Shown in pieces: positions 9,385 through 18,262 of a stretch of DNA of 64,000 nt. Location: positions 372,001 to 436,000 of the forward strand of contig NZ_CANMJE010000001.1 in the NCBI RefSeq assembly GCF_947498095.1. Direction: 5' to 3'. The position numbers and the translations under genes were made by a program. Source of the stretch: an uncultured Shimia sp. (GTDB lineage Bacteria; Pseudomonadota; Alphaproteobacteria; Rhodobacterales; Rhodobacteraceae). Every line of letters starts with the position of its first letter. Positions within the stretch are counted from its first letter, which is position 1. The notes under the pieces were generated by a model, which had not been told where the DNA came from, ran no database searches, and worked only from the letters and a program-made list of their open reading frames with translations.

Positions 9385-9622
9385 CGCGCCCAGCTCCTTC
9401 AACACTTGATTTGTGCTCCAGATAGCACCGGAAAATCTATTCGACAATGGTACCCCTCTTGTGTGAGCTCCAGATTTAGATTTCGGGCCCTGTAATCTAG
9501 GGAAAGACAAGAAAATCGAACACGAAAAGAAGGCATTGCTTGCCGAGAAAACCTCGCACAGGCTTTCCAGAGCGTCGTGACTGTGTTGAATTGTAAAAAC
9601 CGCACATGAGACGAGGCAATCA

Positions 9623-10576
9623 ATGAACACGCAGACTAGCAATCGCCGCGCGGTGATCTATTGCACTGACGAGAAGATGTTGCCCGTTGCGGTGTATTCA
9701 GCACGCAACGCTGCGTTGAACAACAAAAACAATGACTATGACATTCTGATCTGCAGCCTCCATCCACTGGACATTCCAGACGAGGTCTTAAGCCTTGGCG
9801 TTAGATCCGAGGTTCTTGATCTGGAGGCCACAATCTCAGAGATGGGTCTGGCACATAAATGGTTGCCAAAAACTGCCTTTTTGCGCCTGTGGCTGTCAGA
9901 GCGGCTTGGGGACCAGTATGATCGCATCCTGTATCTGGATTCTGACACCAATGTTGTGACGGATCGCATCTCTGGCTTGTTCGATGTTGACATGGGTCCT
10001 CACCCAATTGGCGCGGTGCGGGACATTGCGCAATGGTTCAATCCCAAGCGGATGGCCTTTGATTTCACGGCGCGCAACATTCGCGGCCAGAAGATCTTTA
10101 ACTCTGGCGTTCAGTTGATCGACACGCAGCGGTTTCTCGCGATGGATTGCCTTGAAAAAATGCTGGATGTTCACCGCGCACCCGAACCGACCCTACAGAA
10201 CGACCAGTCCCTGCTAAATCTCGGTCTCATGGGCAACATTGCGGAATTACATCCCTATTGGAACTGGCAGTGGACCAGCCGTCAGCCCTATATCTCGGCT
10301 TTGGTTTCGCCAAACATCATTCATTACGTCGGCATCAAGAAGCCATGGAGCAAAGAGGTCTTTGTCGAAACAAATTACAGTTTTGAGCTTTATCGCTCGT
10401 ACAACAGTTTTGTGGCGCAGTACTTTCCTGACCACACCGACGATTTCCCAGTGCTTGAGAAACCCAAACGGAAGTGGTTCAAATCTCTTGGACATATGTC
10501 CGTTCAAATCTTTCCCATGCTGGCTCTTTACCGGTACTTCCGCCGCTTTGAGTCGGAACTGGATGTGCTGACATGA
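9623..10576 (+). CDS. Glycosyltransferase family 8 protein
   Basis: The 317-residue protein has the GT8 hallmarks: an N-terminal sugar-nucleotide-binding region, a DSDTNVV metal-binding DxD-type motif near residue 112, NSGVQLID near 158 and NDQSLLN near 193. Such enzymes transfer hexoses to lipopolysaccharide cores or other surface glycans (RfaJ/LgtC type); donor and acceptor cannot be told. No signal peptide or membrane span is visible. It starts with GAGG six bases upstream of the ATG. The stop codon overlaps the next gene by 4 bp (ATGA), implying coupled translation with an HD-domain protein. Confidence 0.85.
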   Translation: MNTQTSNRRAVIYCTDEKMLPVAVYSARNAALNNKNNDYDILICSLHPLDIPDEVLSLGVRSEVLDLEATISEMGLAHKWLPKTAFLRLWLSERLGDQYDRILYLDSDTNVVTDRISGLFDVDMGPHPIGAVRDIAQWFNPKRMAFDFTARNIRGQKIFNSGVQLIDTQRFLAMDCLEKMLDVHRAPEPTLQNDQSLLNLGLMGNIAELHPYWNWQWTSRQPYISALVSPNIIHYVGIKKPWSKEVFVETNYSFELYRSYNSFVAQYFPDHTDDFPVLEKPKRKWFKSLGHMSVQIFPMLALYRYFRRFESELDVLT

Positions 10577-11160
10577 CCCGCGCCTGGCAACGTATGCTGT
10601 CTGGTCGTCGGCTGGATCTTCTTGATCCGACACCAGTGGACATTGAAATCGAAGACATTGCCCACGGGCTGGCCTTTGTGGCGCGCTGGAATGGGCAGAC
10701 GCACGGGGATTTCGCGTATTCCGTCGCTGAACACTCGCTGCTGGTCGAAGATCTGTTTGGTCGCCTGAACCCCGGTATCTCGCCAAAATGGCGGCTGGCT
10801 GCCCTGCTGCATGACGCCCCGGAGTACGTGATCGGAGACATGATTTCCCCCGTCAAAAACTCAGTTGGTCCGGGGTATGAGGCACTGGATGAGCGCCTCA
10901 TGGCAGCAATTCACATTCGTTTTGGCCTGCCAGCCACCACACCGGCACCCATCAAGAAACAGATCAAGAAAGCGGACCGTATCAGCGCATGGATGGAAGC
11001 AGTTGAGATCGCCGGGTTCACCGAGGCCGAGGCCAACAAGCTATTCGGCAAACCCGACCGCGCCACGATCCGTGATCTTCATATCCGCCTGCGCCCCCCG
11101 GTCGAGGTACGAAATGATTTTACCGCGCGACATGGCGCTCTCATAAAGGACATCGGATGA
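10573..11160 (+). CDS. HD-domain phosphohydrolase (YfbR-like)
   Basis: The 195-residue protein has an HD metal-binding arrangement: AEHSLLVEDL near residue 52 and ALLHDAPEYVIGD near 77, followed by KKADRISAWME. This resembles the YfbR/YedJ-like HD hydrolases that dephosphorylate deoxynucleotides, but the substrate here is only inferred. The ATG overlaps the GT8 stop by 4 bp, and its own stop overlaps the next GNAT gene by 4 bp, giving a tightly coupled three-gene unit whose members have no obvious shared pathway. Confidence 0.8.
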   Translation: MTRAWQRMLSGRRLDLLDPTPVDIEIEDIAHGLAFVARWNGQTHGDFAYSVAEHSLLVEDLFGRLNPGISPKWRLAALLHDAPEYVIGDMISPVKNSVGPGYEALDERLMAAIHIRFGLPATTPAPIKKQIKKADRISAWMEAVEIAGFTEAEANKLFGKPDRATIRDLHIRLRPPVEVRNDFTARHGALIKDIG

Positions 11161-11651
11161 GCCTCAAAATCCGCCACGGCACCACAGCCGATCTGCGACA
11201 GATCTCGGAATTGTTGAATGAAATCATCTCTATCGGTGGCACAACAGCTTTGGTTGCCCCAATGACTCGTGATGATTTCGAGGGCTGGTTGTTTGCCAAT
11301 CGAGATCGCTCTGCATGGCACGTCGCCATAGATGAGGCCGGAGAATTGCTGGGATTTCAGTGGATCGGTGTCTGGCCCGAATTGCCAGCAGAGGCCTGCG
11401 ATATCGGGACCTTTGTCAAATCAGGACAGACTGGGCTGGGTATCGGGTCAAAGCTGTTCGATGCAACGGTGCAGGCGGCTTTGAACTTGGGGTACGACTG
11501 GATCAACGCCAACATCCGCGCCGACAACTCTGGCGGCTTGATCTACTACCAAAGCCGGGGGTTTCGCGATTGGGATCGGATCAAAAATGTCTCTCTTGCA
11601 GACGGAACGGTCGTCGACAAGATTTTGAAACGCTACGACCTGAAAGACTGA
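11157..11651 (+). CDS. GNAT family N-acetyltransferase
   Basis: The 164-residue product has the GNAT fold signatures: N-terminal MSLKIRHGTTADLRQISELLNEI, the acetyl-CoA loop TGLGIGSKLFDA near residue 94, and the C-terminal INANIRADNSGGLIYYQSRGF. The acceptor is unknown. It is the last gene of the GT8-HD-GNAT unit and converges on regA with a gap of about 70 bp lacking a clear terminator. Confidence 0.85.
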   Translation: MSLKIRHGTTADLRQISELLNEIISIGGTTALVAPMTRDDFEGWLFANRDRSAWHVAIDEAGELLGFQWIGVWPELPAEACDIGTFVKSGQTGLGIGSKLFDATVQAALNLGYDWINANIRADNSGGLIYYQSRGFRDWDRIKNVSLADGTVVDKILKRYDLKD

Positions 11652-11719
11652 GCCAAGGCTTCGTAGCGCCGTAAATACTCCCGCCGGAGGCTCTGACGCC
11701 TTATTCGACGGGCCACATC

Positions 11720-12274
11720 CTAACGCGGAGAGCGCTTGGCGAGAATCCGTTGCAGCGTCCGACGGTGCATATTCAGGCGCCGTGCGGTTTCTGAAACGTT
11801 ACGATCACACAGCTCATAGACCCGCTGAATGTGTTCCCAACGCACCCGGTCCGCGCTCATCGGGTTTTCCGGGGGCGGGGGAAGCTCATCATCCGAGCTA
11901 AGCAGGGCGTTCATGATATCCTGCGCGTCGGCGGGCTTGGACAGATAATCCGTCGCACCGATTTTGACCGCGGCAACCGCTGTGGCGATGGCGCCATACC
12001 CGGTCAGGACTACAACTTTGCTGTCTTCGCGCTTTTCGCGCAGCACTTCGACCACATCCAGGCCGTTGCCGTCTTCGAGTCTCAGGTCAACCACTGCATA
12101 GGCAGGAGGGCGCGCTGTTGCGATTGCCTTACCGGCTGCAACAGACCCTGCGGTCTCAACTTCAAAGCCACGTTTTTCCATAGCTTTGGCCATTCGGCGC
12201 AGAAAGGGCTCGTCATCATCTACCAAAAGAAGCGATTTGTCCGGCCCGATCTCCCGCAGGTTATTGTCAGCCAT
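11720..12274 (-). CDS. regA: Redox response regulator RegA/PrrA/ActR
   Basis: DNA-binding regulator that, with RegB, controls respiration, carbon and nitrogen fixation and, where present, photosynthesis genes according to redox state. The 184 residues show the acidic pocket VDDDE, the phospho-acceptor D63 in VVDLRLEDG, a conserved Lys in DYLSKPAD, the proline linker ELPPPPENP and a Fis-like helix-turn-helix SETARRLNMHRRTLQRIL at the C-terminus. Length and D63 match Rhodobacter RegA. It follows senC on the same strand, 74 bp downstream, and regB is divergent from that pair. Confidence 0.95.
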   Translation of the reverse strand: MADNNLREIGPDKSLLLVDDDEPFLRRMAKAMEKRGFEVETAGSVAAGKAIATARPPAYAVVDLRLEDGNGLDVVEVLREKREDSKVVVLTGYGAIATAVAAVKIGATDYLSKPADAQDIMNALLSSDDELPPPPENPMSADRVRWEHIQRVYELCDRNVSETARRLNMHRRTLQRILAKRSPR

Positions 12275-12348
12275 GCTTGTTTGTCCCCTTCGCGAGTTTC
12301 ATCAAGTTTTAGCTCGCGCAGGCGGGAGGGTCAAACAACGTTCGGGAA

Positions 12349-12969
12349 TTAACTGTTTTCAACAAAACACTGAATGCGGTCAGCCATTTGTTCTGGCGAT
12401 TCATCGCGCTTGAAATAGTCGACGAACCCGGTTTCAGGCATCACTAAATAGGAAAATGTCGAATGGTCCACGAGGTAGTATTCTGGATCATCGCTGTCTT
12501 GCTTGCGGTAATAGGTGCGATAGGCTTGGCTCGCGGCTTTGACCTGCGCCGGAGTTCCGGTCAGCCCCACCATCCGGGGGTGCATGACGTCTGTCCACTC
12601 TTTGAGAACTTCAGGTGTGTCTCGTGCGGGATCAATCGAGACAAAGACAGGTTTGATAGACAGGCCGCGTTCCTCAAGAACATCTACGGCCTCGGCGTTG
12701 CGCGCGGTATCCATCGGGCAAACATCCGGGCAGAAAGTGTACCCGAAGTATACGATCGACGGCTCGGTGAACACATCTGCGTCTGTGACCGTGTTGCCGT
12801 CTTCGTCAACAAGCTCAAAAGGTCCTCCAATGGCACCAGCTCCGCCAGCGATTGCGCCAGCTCGGCATTGTGCAAACTGATCGGCTTCACCGCCTCGAGA
12901 CACAAACCACATGCCCCCCAGACCGCCAATGGCGACGACGATGGCAACGATTGCAATATTACGGATCAT
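12349..12969 (-). CDS. senC: SCO1/SenC/PrrC family copper chaperone
   Basis: Membrane-anchored thioredoxin-fold protein for copper insertion into cytochrome c oxidase; PrrC has also been proposed to relay oxidase redox signals to RegB/PrrB. The 206-residue product has one N-terminal membrane anchor (IRNIAIVAIVVAIGG), the copper-binding CPDVC (C80, C84) and the distal His in VDHSTFSY (H169). I start at the ATG at 12967-12969, with GGAAG upstream, rather than at the end of the longer open frame. It is divergent from regB over 88 bp, as in the known regB-senC-regA cluster. Confidence 0.93.
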   Translation of the reverse strand: MIRNIAIVAIVVAIGGLGGMWFVSRGGEADQFAQCRAGAIAGGAGAIGGPFELVDEDGNTVTDADVFTEPSIVYFGYTFCPDVCPMDTARNAEAVDVLEERGLSIKPVFVSIDPARDTPEVLKEWTDVMHPRMVGLTGTPAQVKAASQAYRTYYRKQDSDDPEYYLVDHSTFSYLVMPETGFVDYFKRDESPEQMADRIQCFVENS

Positions 12970-13057
12970 GATGACTTCCACCCAAGGCTGTTGTTGCGTG
13001 TTCTTCGTCCGACACCTAACAATTGTCACGAGCAGGACAAGGGACAAAGCCGCACAG

Positions 13058-14455
13058 ATGTCGGATTTTTCAGCAGAATTGATCTCAGGTCAAAGGCGCG
13101 GCAACTGGATTCGCCTGCGCACGATTATTCTTGTGCGCTGGATCGCCATCATTGGGCAGGTGACGGCCTTGATCGTCGCCCAGAGCGTGTTCGAGTTAGA
13201 GTTGGAATATGGGTTGTGCTATCTCGCCGTCGGGGTGTCGGTCATCGGCAATCTGATCGCTATCTTTGTGTTTCCCGAGAACAAGCTGCTCTCAGAAACC
13301 GAAAACGCCTTTATGATCCTGTTTGATCTATTGCAGCTTTCCTTTTTGTTGTTCCTTACGGGCGGATTACACAACCCGTTTTCTATTCTCGTGGTCGGTC
13401 CTGTCACGATTTCGGCCTCGGTTCTGTCTGTCCGGTCCACGGCTGCGTTGGCGGCCGTATCCATTTTGCTGGTCACGCTCATGCTGGAGTTCCATCTGCC
13501 GTTGCGAACGGAACAGCGGTTTATCCTGCGGATGCCGGATGTGTTTCTTTATGGGTCGTGGGTCGCCATCGTGATCGCGATTTTGTTTTCCTCTGTTTAT
13601 TCGCGCCGCGTAGTCTCCGAGATGTCCTCGATGTCCGAAGCCTTGGCAGCGACGCAAATGGCACTGGCGCGCGAACAAAAACTAACGGATTTGGGTGGCG
13701 TTGTTGCGGCCGCTGCGCATGAACTTGGAACACCGCTGGCCACCATCAAACTGACCAGTGCCGAATTGATGGATGAGCTGGAAGACCAGACGGAACTCTA
13801 TGAAGATGCCGCCTTGATCCGCGAGCAGGCAGACCGTTGCCGCGAAATCCTGCATTCGATGGGTCGTGCGGGCAAGGATGACCTGCACCTGCGCAAAGCA
13901 CCTTTGACCACTGTGATCGAAGAGGCTGCCGAACCACATCTGGATCGTGGGAAACAGGTTTTTCTTGAGGTTTCCGCAGCACAGGAGGCGAACGATCGTC
14001 CACCGATGGTTATGCGTCGCCCCGAAGTGATACATGGCCTTCGAAACCTGATCCAAAACGCCGTGGATTTTGCCACTACAACTGTATGGGTGGAAACCAC
14101 GTGGAATGAAGAGCGGATCATACTGCGAATTATGGATGATGGCCGCGGCTATCCTTCGCAAGTGATTGGCCGGATCGGCGATCCATTCGTACGCAAACGA
14201 CGCAGCGAGCGTGATCGCAAACAACGCCCCGGATACGAAGGAATGGGGCTGGGATTGTTCATTGCCAAAACCCTGTTAGAGCGCAGTGGGGCTGAGCTGA
14301 GCTTTGCGAACGGATCCGGCATAAGGCCGCGCGAAGGACAACCCGCACGTCCTACTGGGGCAATTGTCGAAGTTGTCTGGCCAATAGACACCATCGCACT
14401 GTCTGCGGACGCACAAACCGGTGCCTTGGGCGACAATCCAAGATTCACGACCTAA
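13058..14455 (+). CDS. regB: Redox sensor histidine kinase RegB/PrrB
   Basis: Integral-membrane kinase that phosphorylates RegA. The 465-residue product has about six N-terminal membrane segments, the ubiquinone-binding GGLHNPF motif (102-108), an H-box AAAHELGTPLATIKL with phospho-His H221, and the redox Cys C261 in DRCREIL. The 40-residue spacing equals that of H225 and C265 in Rhodobacter capsulatus RegB. N-box (GLRNLIQNAVDFA), DDGRG and GLGLFIAK ATP-binding boxes are intact. The start at 13058 (MSDFSAELISGQRRG) is chosen over an upstream frame extension overlapping senC. Confidence 0.95.
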   Translation: MSDFSAELISGQRRGNWIRLRTIILVRWIAIIGQVTALIVAQSVFELELEYGLCYLAVGVSVIGNLIAIFVFPENKLLSETENAFMILFDLLQLSFLLFLTGGLHNPFSILVVGPVTISASVLSVRSTAALAAVSILLVTLMLEFHLPLRTEQRFILRMPDVFLYGSWVAIVIAILFSSVYSRRVVSEMSSMSEALAATQMALAREQKLTDLGGVVAAAAHELGTPLATIKLTSAELMDELEDQTELYEDAALIREQADRCREILHSMGRAGKDDLHLRKAPLTTVIEEAAEPHLDRGKQVFLEVSAAQEANDRPPMVMRRPEVIHGLRNLIQNAVDFATTTVWVETTWNEERIILRIMDDGRGYPSQVIGRIGDPFVRKRRSERDRKQRPGYEGMGLGLFIAKTLLERSGAELSFANGSGIRPREGQPARPTGAIVEVVWPIDTIALSADAQTGALGDNPRFTT

Positions 14456-14474
14456 ACACCTGATCTCGCGAAGA

Positions 14475-14490
14475 TTAACGACCTGTTAAC
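14475..14490 (+). promoter_or_regulatory. Full CtrA-type binding site upstream of divL
   Basis: TTAACGACCTGTTAAC fits the TTAA-N7-TTAA(C) consensus exactly. It lies in the 84-bp gap between regB and the divL-like gene, 50 bp before the latter's ATG, where it could overlap a promoter. Binding is inferred. Confidence 0.6.
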
Positions 14491-14539
14491 CCTCTGGTTC
14501 AACAATGGCCAAAATCAAATCACGAAAGTTACCTCCAGA

Positions 14540-16063
14540 ATGGATGTTGCGCAGTATCTATTGATGGTTCCGCTTAGTCTCGGGTTGGCGATCGTTCTGG
14601 TTTGGGTGGCCGAGTATTGGCGAGGGCAGAAACAGGCCCATCAAACAGCCGACGAACCGTCTCCTACTGCAGTCTTGTTATATCGCGCCGGGGTGCTGAT
14701 TGACGCCAATGCCGCAGGGCGAAGTATGATACAGGGCCAGGATGATCACGCCTCGGAATGGGAGCACCTTCATCATCTGTTGGCTGGGCGGTTTCCAGGC
14801 TTCCCGAGCGTTCAGGGCGACACAGAAAACGGGGATATTCGCACTTATCCTTCGCGAACAGAAGGCGATAGCGGATTTGTATCGATAGAGCACTGGGATG
14901 ACAAAGCACGCGTCACATTGGTGGACCTGCCGGCACAAAGACCAGTGGTGGCGATCTCCGAGCGCCCCGAGTCGCATCGCACTGTTTCTGAAGCACCCTA
15001 TCCGATCTGGCAAAGCGATGCGTCAGGGCAGGTTACTTGGGCGAATGCTGCGTACTTCCGGCTGGCTCAGCGGCTGGAATTAAGCTGGGACGCCCCATCC
15101 ATTCCCGTGGTGTTTGACAAAAACCCGGCCTCGCCAAGCGACCAGCCAGTCCGAACCGCGGTCTCAGGTGCTGCACAGAACCAGAGCCATTGGTTTGATG
15201 TCTTTACCGTTCAGGGGGACGATCAGCTTACACATTATGCAACCGACGCCAACGCCATCGTCAACGCAGAAGTTGCCCAGCGCAATTTTGTTCAAACGCT
15301 GACAAAGACTTTCGCGCAATTGTCTATCGGGCTGGCAATCTTCGATCGAAAACGTCAGCTTGCCCTGTTTAACCCGGCCCTCATTGATCTCACGGCCTTG
15401 CCCGCAGACTTTCTTTCGTCGCGACCAAATCTGCTGACCTTTTTTGATCGCATGCGGGAAAACCGGATGATGCCAGAACCGCGGAACTACGCGTCGTGGC
15501 GGGAACAGATTGCCGAACTGGTCGTTGCGGCTTCGGATGATCGATATACTGAGACATGGACCTTGCCTTCTGGCGTGACCTACCGCGTTGTCGGGCGCCC
15601 ACACCCGGATGGCGCGACGGCCTTTTTGTTCGAAGACATCAGTGCCGAGGTGTCGCTTGCCCGCAGATTCCGGGCTGATCTGGAGCTGGGCCACGCCTCG
15701 CTGGATACGATCCGCGATGGGCTTGCGGTCTTCTCACCCACAGGCACTTTGGGGTTTTGCAATTCAACGTTTCGAAGTTTGTGGGATGTAGAGCCCGAAC
15801 TGAGCGTCACAGAATACACATTCCATGATGCGCTAACCCATTTGCGTGCCCAGTGCGAGAAAACCGACGTTTGGGAGCGTCTACGCCATCATGTTCTGGA
15901 CCTTAATCCGCGAGAAAGCTGGAAGGCGAACCTCAGGATGCTCTCAGGCAAGCCTTTGGCTTTGCGGGTGGTATCGCTGAATGGTGGGTACACATCTGTT
16001 TTATTCGAAGACCAGAGCACCAAGGCTGGACAGACTGAGACCACGGAAATGATGGCCGGGTGA
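14540..16063 (+). CDS. divL: PAS-domain protein, DivL-like, without kinase domain
   Basis: The 507-residue protein has one N-terminal membrane segment (about 5-25) and several PAS-like regions: about 145-245 (PIWQSDASGQVTWANAAYFR), about 255-370 (GLAIFDRKRQLALFNPALIDL) and about 385-490 (GLAVFSPTGTLGFCNSTF). No H-box, N-box or ATP-binding glycine boxes follow, so it cannot be an ordinary histidine kinase. Position before tsaE-amgK-murU-addB matches alphaproteobacterial divL, and Rhodobacter DivL is described as a PAS protein affecting the CckA-ChpT-CtrA pathway. Assignment as divL rests on this context and architecture. Confidence 0.65.
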   Translation: MDVAQYLLMVPLSLGLAIVLVWVAEYWRGQKQAHQTADEPSPTAVLLYRAGVLIDANAAGRSMIQGQDDHASEWEHLHHLLAGRFPGFPSVQGDTENGDIRTYPSRTEGDSGFVSIEHWDDKARVTLVDLPAQRPVVAISERPESHRTVSEAPYPIWQSDASGQVTWANAAYFRLAQRLELSWDAPSIPVVFDKNPASPSDQPVRTAVSGAAQNQSHWFDVFTVQGDDQLTHYATDANAIVNAEVAQRNFVQTLTKTFAQLSIGLAIFDRKRQLALFNPALIDLTALPADFLSSRPNLLTFFDRMRENRMMPEPRNYASWREQIAELVVAASDDRYTETWTLPSGVTYRVVGRPHPDGATAFLFEDISAEVSLARRFRADLELGHASLDTIRDGLAVFSPTGTLGFCNSTFRSLWDVEPELSVTEYTFHDALTHLRAQCEKTDVWERLRHHVLDLNPRESWKANLRMLSGKPLALRVVSLNGGYTSVLFEDQSTKAGQTETTEMMAG

Positions 16064-16108
16064 CGCTATCCGCTTGCAGGAGTGTGTCTGCGGTGTAATC
16101 TCGGGTCC

Positions 16109-16585
16109 ATGCCTGCCGTTCAGCTTGACCTCTTACTGACTTCTCCCGAAGACACATGCGCGCTGGCCCAAAAACTTGGGCCGCTGCTTGGCGCTGGGGA
16201 TGTTCTGCTGCTTGAAGGCGATATCGGGGCCGGTAAGACGCATTTTGCCCGCAGTGTGATCCAGAGCCTTTTGCGCGAGCCCGAAGATGTGCCCTCACCC
16301 ACCTTCACGCTTGTGCAAATCTACGACGCGGCGCCTTTCGAAATCTGGCACGCGGACCTTTATCGCCTAACCTCTCCGGACGAGGTTGTTGAATTGGGTT
16401 TGGTTGACGCCTTTGAGGACAGTCTCTGCCTTGTTGAATGGCCAGATCGGTTGGCTGAGCTTGCCCCGGCAACAGCCCTCACACTCAGCTTTAAGATGGG
16501 AGAGGAGGCGGGCGTGCGCCATTTGAGCCTTTCAGCCAGTGATCCCCGGTGGGCAGATGTTGTGAGGCATCTTTTTGATGGATGA
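16109..16585 (+). CDS. tsaE: tRNA threonylcarbamoyladenosine biosynthesis ATPase TsaE
   Basis: P-loop ATPase needed with TsaB and TsaD for the t6A modification at tRNA position 37; tsaD is also in this window. The 158-residue product has Walker A EGDIGAGKTHFAR (residues 36-48), SPTFTLVQIY, and the Walker B-like FEIWHADLYRL. I use the ATG at 16109 (MPAVQLDLLL); an in-frame GTG at 16082 with GCAGG just upstream would add nine residues. It follows divL by 45 bp and overlaps amgK by 8 bp. Confidence 0.93.
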   Translation: MPAVQLDLLLTSPEDTCALAQKLGPLLGAGDVLLLEGDIGAGKTHFARSVIQSLLREPEDVPSPTFTLVQIYDAAPFEIWHADLYRLTSPDEVVELGLVDAFEDSLCLVEWPDRLAELAPATALTLSFKMGEEAGVRHLSLSASDPRWADVVRHLFDG

Positions 16586-17594
16586 TCGCGCGCGCCTTAT
16601 CGATCAGTTTTTGTCACAGGCTGGTTGGTCTGAAGCGCTGGCCAAGCCTTTGGCCGGAGACGCATCCAACCGCCGGTATGTCCGCCTGTCTCAAGGAAAA
16701 AAGCGCGCCGTGTTGATGGATGCGCCACCCACCAGCGGTGAGGACGTGCGCCCTTTCGTAACGATCGCCACTTGGCTCAGAAATGCCGGGCTGTCCGCCC
16801 CAGAAATCCTATTTGAAGACCCGGATAACGGCCTGTTGTTGCTCGAAGATCTGGGGGACGATATTTTTGTTCGTGTCGTGGCGGATGCACCGGATCAGGA
16901 ACTCCCGTTATATCGCGCCGCAACGGACGTGCTGCTATCGCTTCACCGGCTACCTGCCCCAGACACCCTTGTCGCGTACACCCCGCAGCGCATGGCCGAG
17001 ATGACTGCGCCTGTCTATGACTGGTACTTACGTGGCTGCGGTGGCGATCCAAGCAAATCCTCTGGGTTGGTGGCCCCGTTTCAAGACATCCTCGAGGCGA
17101 ATTGCCCTGAGACTGACGTCATTATCTTGCGTGATTATCACGCCGAAAACCTGTTGTGGCTGCCGGATCGCCAAGGCGTTGCCCGCGTTGGCTTGTTGGA
17201 TTTTCAAGACGCGCTTGTGGGGCACCGTAGCTATGATCTTGCGTCGCTTCTGCAAGACATCAGACGTGATGTGCCGCTTGAAATCGAAGAGGCGATGATC
17301 CTTCACTACGTTGAGCATTCAGGCCTCGAGGAACAAAGGTTCCGGGTCGCCTATGCCGCTCAGGCTGTGCAACGAAACCTACGCATTCTTGGGATCTTTG
17401 CACGGCTTTGTCTGCATTCCGGAAAACCGCATTACGTCGACTACATGCCGCGGCTTTGGTCGCTAATCTTACGTGGTTTGAACCACCCTGCCCTCGCGGA
17501 AGTGCGCACAATCGTTTTGAAAGATCTCCCCGAACCCAACGCCGCCCTGATGAAAAAGCTGAAAGACCAATGCGCCAAGATCCCGACGCCATAA
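16578..17594 (+). CDS. amgK: Anomeric N-acetylmuramate/N-acetylglucosamine kinase AmgK
   Basis: Aminoglycoside phosphotransferase-fold kinase that phosphorylates recycled MurNAc at the anomeric position, feeding MurU in the fosfomycin-resistant peptidoglycan recycling route. The 338 residues include the N-terminal ASNRRYVRL region, the catalytic loop RDYHAENLLWL near 185 and the metal-binding DFQDALVGHRSYDLASLL near 208. Adjacency to a MurU-type nucleotidyltransferase, with a 25-bp overlap, strongly supports the assignment over a generic phosphotransferase. The ATG at 16578 is used; the TTG just before it is ignored. Confidence 0.87.
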   Translation: MDDRARLIDQFLSQAGWSEALAKPLAGDASNRRYVRLSQGKKRAVLMDAPPTSGEDVRPFVTIATWLRNAGLSAPEILFEDPDNGLLLLEDLGDDIFVRVVADAPDQELPLYRAATDVLLSLHRLPAPDTLVAYTPQRMAEMTAPVYDWYLRGCGGDPSKSSGLVAPFQDILEANCPETDVIILRDYHAENLLWLPDRQGVARVGLLDFQDALVGHRSYDLASLLQDIRRDVPLEIEEAMILHYVEHSGLEEQRFRVAYAAQAVQRNLRILGIFARLCLHSGKPHYVDYMPRLWSLILRGLNHPALAEVRTIVLKDLPEPNAALMKKLKDQCAKIPTP

Positions 17595-18262
17595 TGCTGT
17601 TTGCCGCGGGCTTTGGCACGCGAATGGGACAGCTTACCCAAAATCGGCCCAAGCCCTTGATCAAGGTGGCCGACAAAGCGCTGCTGGATCACAGTTTGGA
17701 GTTGGCTCGCGCCGTGTCGCCAAAACGGATCGTGGTGAACACTCACTATCTTGGCGACCAGATTTCCGATCACCTGAAAGCCGACGACGTTCTGATTTCG
17801 AACGAAGCTCCGGATGTGCTGGAGACTGGTGGCGGCTTGCGACATGCTTTGCCCTTACTGGGGCATGGCCCTGTCTACACCTCTAACACCGATGCCGTTT
17901 GGCGCGGGCCCAATCCTTTTGAACTCTTGCGCGACGCCTGGCGTCCAGAAGACATGGATGCGCTGTTGCTCTGCGTGCCGCAGCATTCCGCTGTTGGCCA
18001 CAAGGGTCGCGGGGATTTCATCATTGCTCCAGACGGACATCTGACGCGTGGGCCCGGTTTGATCTATGGCGGTGTCCAGATCCTGAAAACCGATGGTCTG
18101 GCGAAAGTGTCTGAGGATGCCTTTTCGCTCAATCTGTTGTGGAACGACATGCTGAACGCCAAGCGCCTTTTTGGGCTGGAATACTCTGGCCAGTGGTGTG
18201 ACGTCGGCGCGCCCGAAGGAATTGCGCTTGCCGAAACCATGCTAGAGGGACGCCATGTTTGA
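17570..18262 (+). CDS. murU: N-acetylmuramate-1-phosphate uridylyltransferase MurU
   Basis: Forms UDP-MurNAc from MurNAc-1-phosphate and UTP, returning wall sugars to peptidoglycan synthesis. The 230-residue protein begins with the nucleotidyltransferase signature AAGFGTRMGQLTQNRPKPLI (residues 12-31), has ETGGGLRHALPLLG, a metal-binding TSNTDAVW and the C-terminal WCDVGAPEGIALAE. I start at the ATG at 17570, inside the end of amgK; an ATG at 17594 would cut into the first strand. Its stop overlaps addB by 8 bp. Confidence 0.87.
   Translation: MRQDPDAIMLFAAGFGTRMGQLTQNRPKPLIKVADKALLDHSLELARAVSPKRIVVNTHYLGDQISDHLKADDVLISNEAPDVLETGGGLRHALPLLGHGPVYTSNTDAVWRGPNPFELLRDAWRPEDMDALLLCVPQHSAVGHKGRGDFIIAPDGHLTRGPGLIYGGVQILKTDGLAKVSEDAFSLNLLWNDMLNAKRLFGLEYSGQWCDVGAPEGIALAETMLEGRHV

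Noticed and set aside
9385..9622. SAH or SAM riboswitch upstream of ahcY
   Set aside because: The conserved cores of those families are not present; only a simple hairpin is visible.
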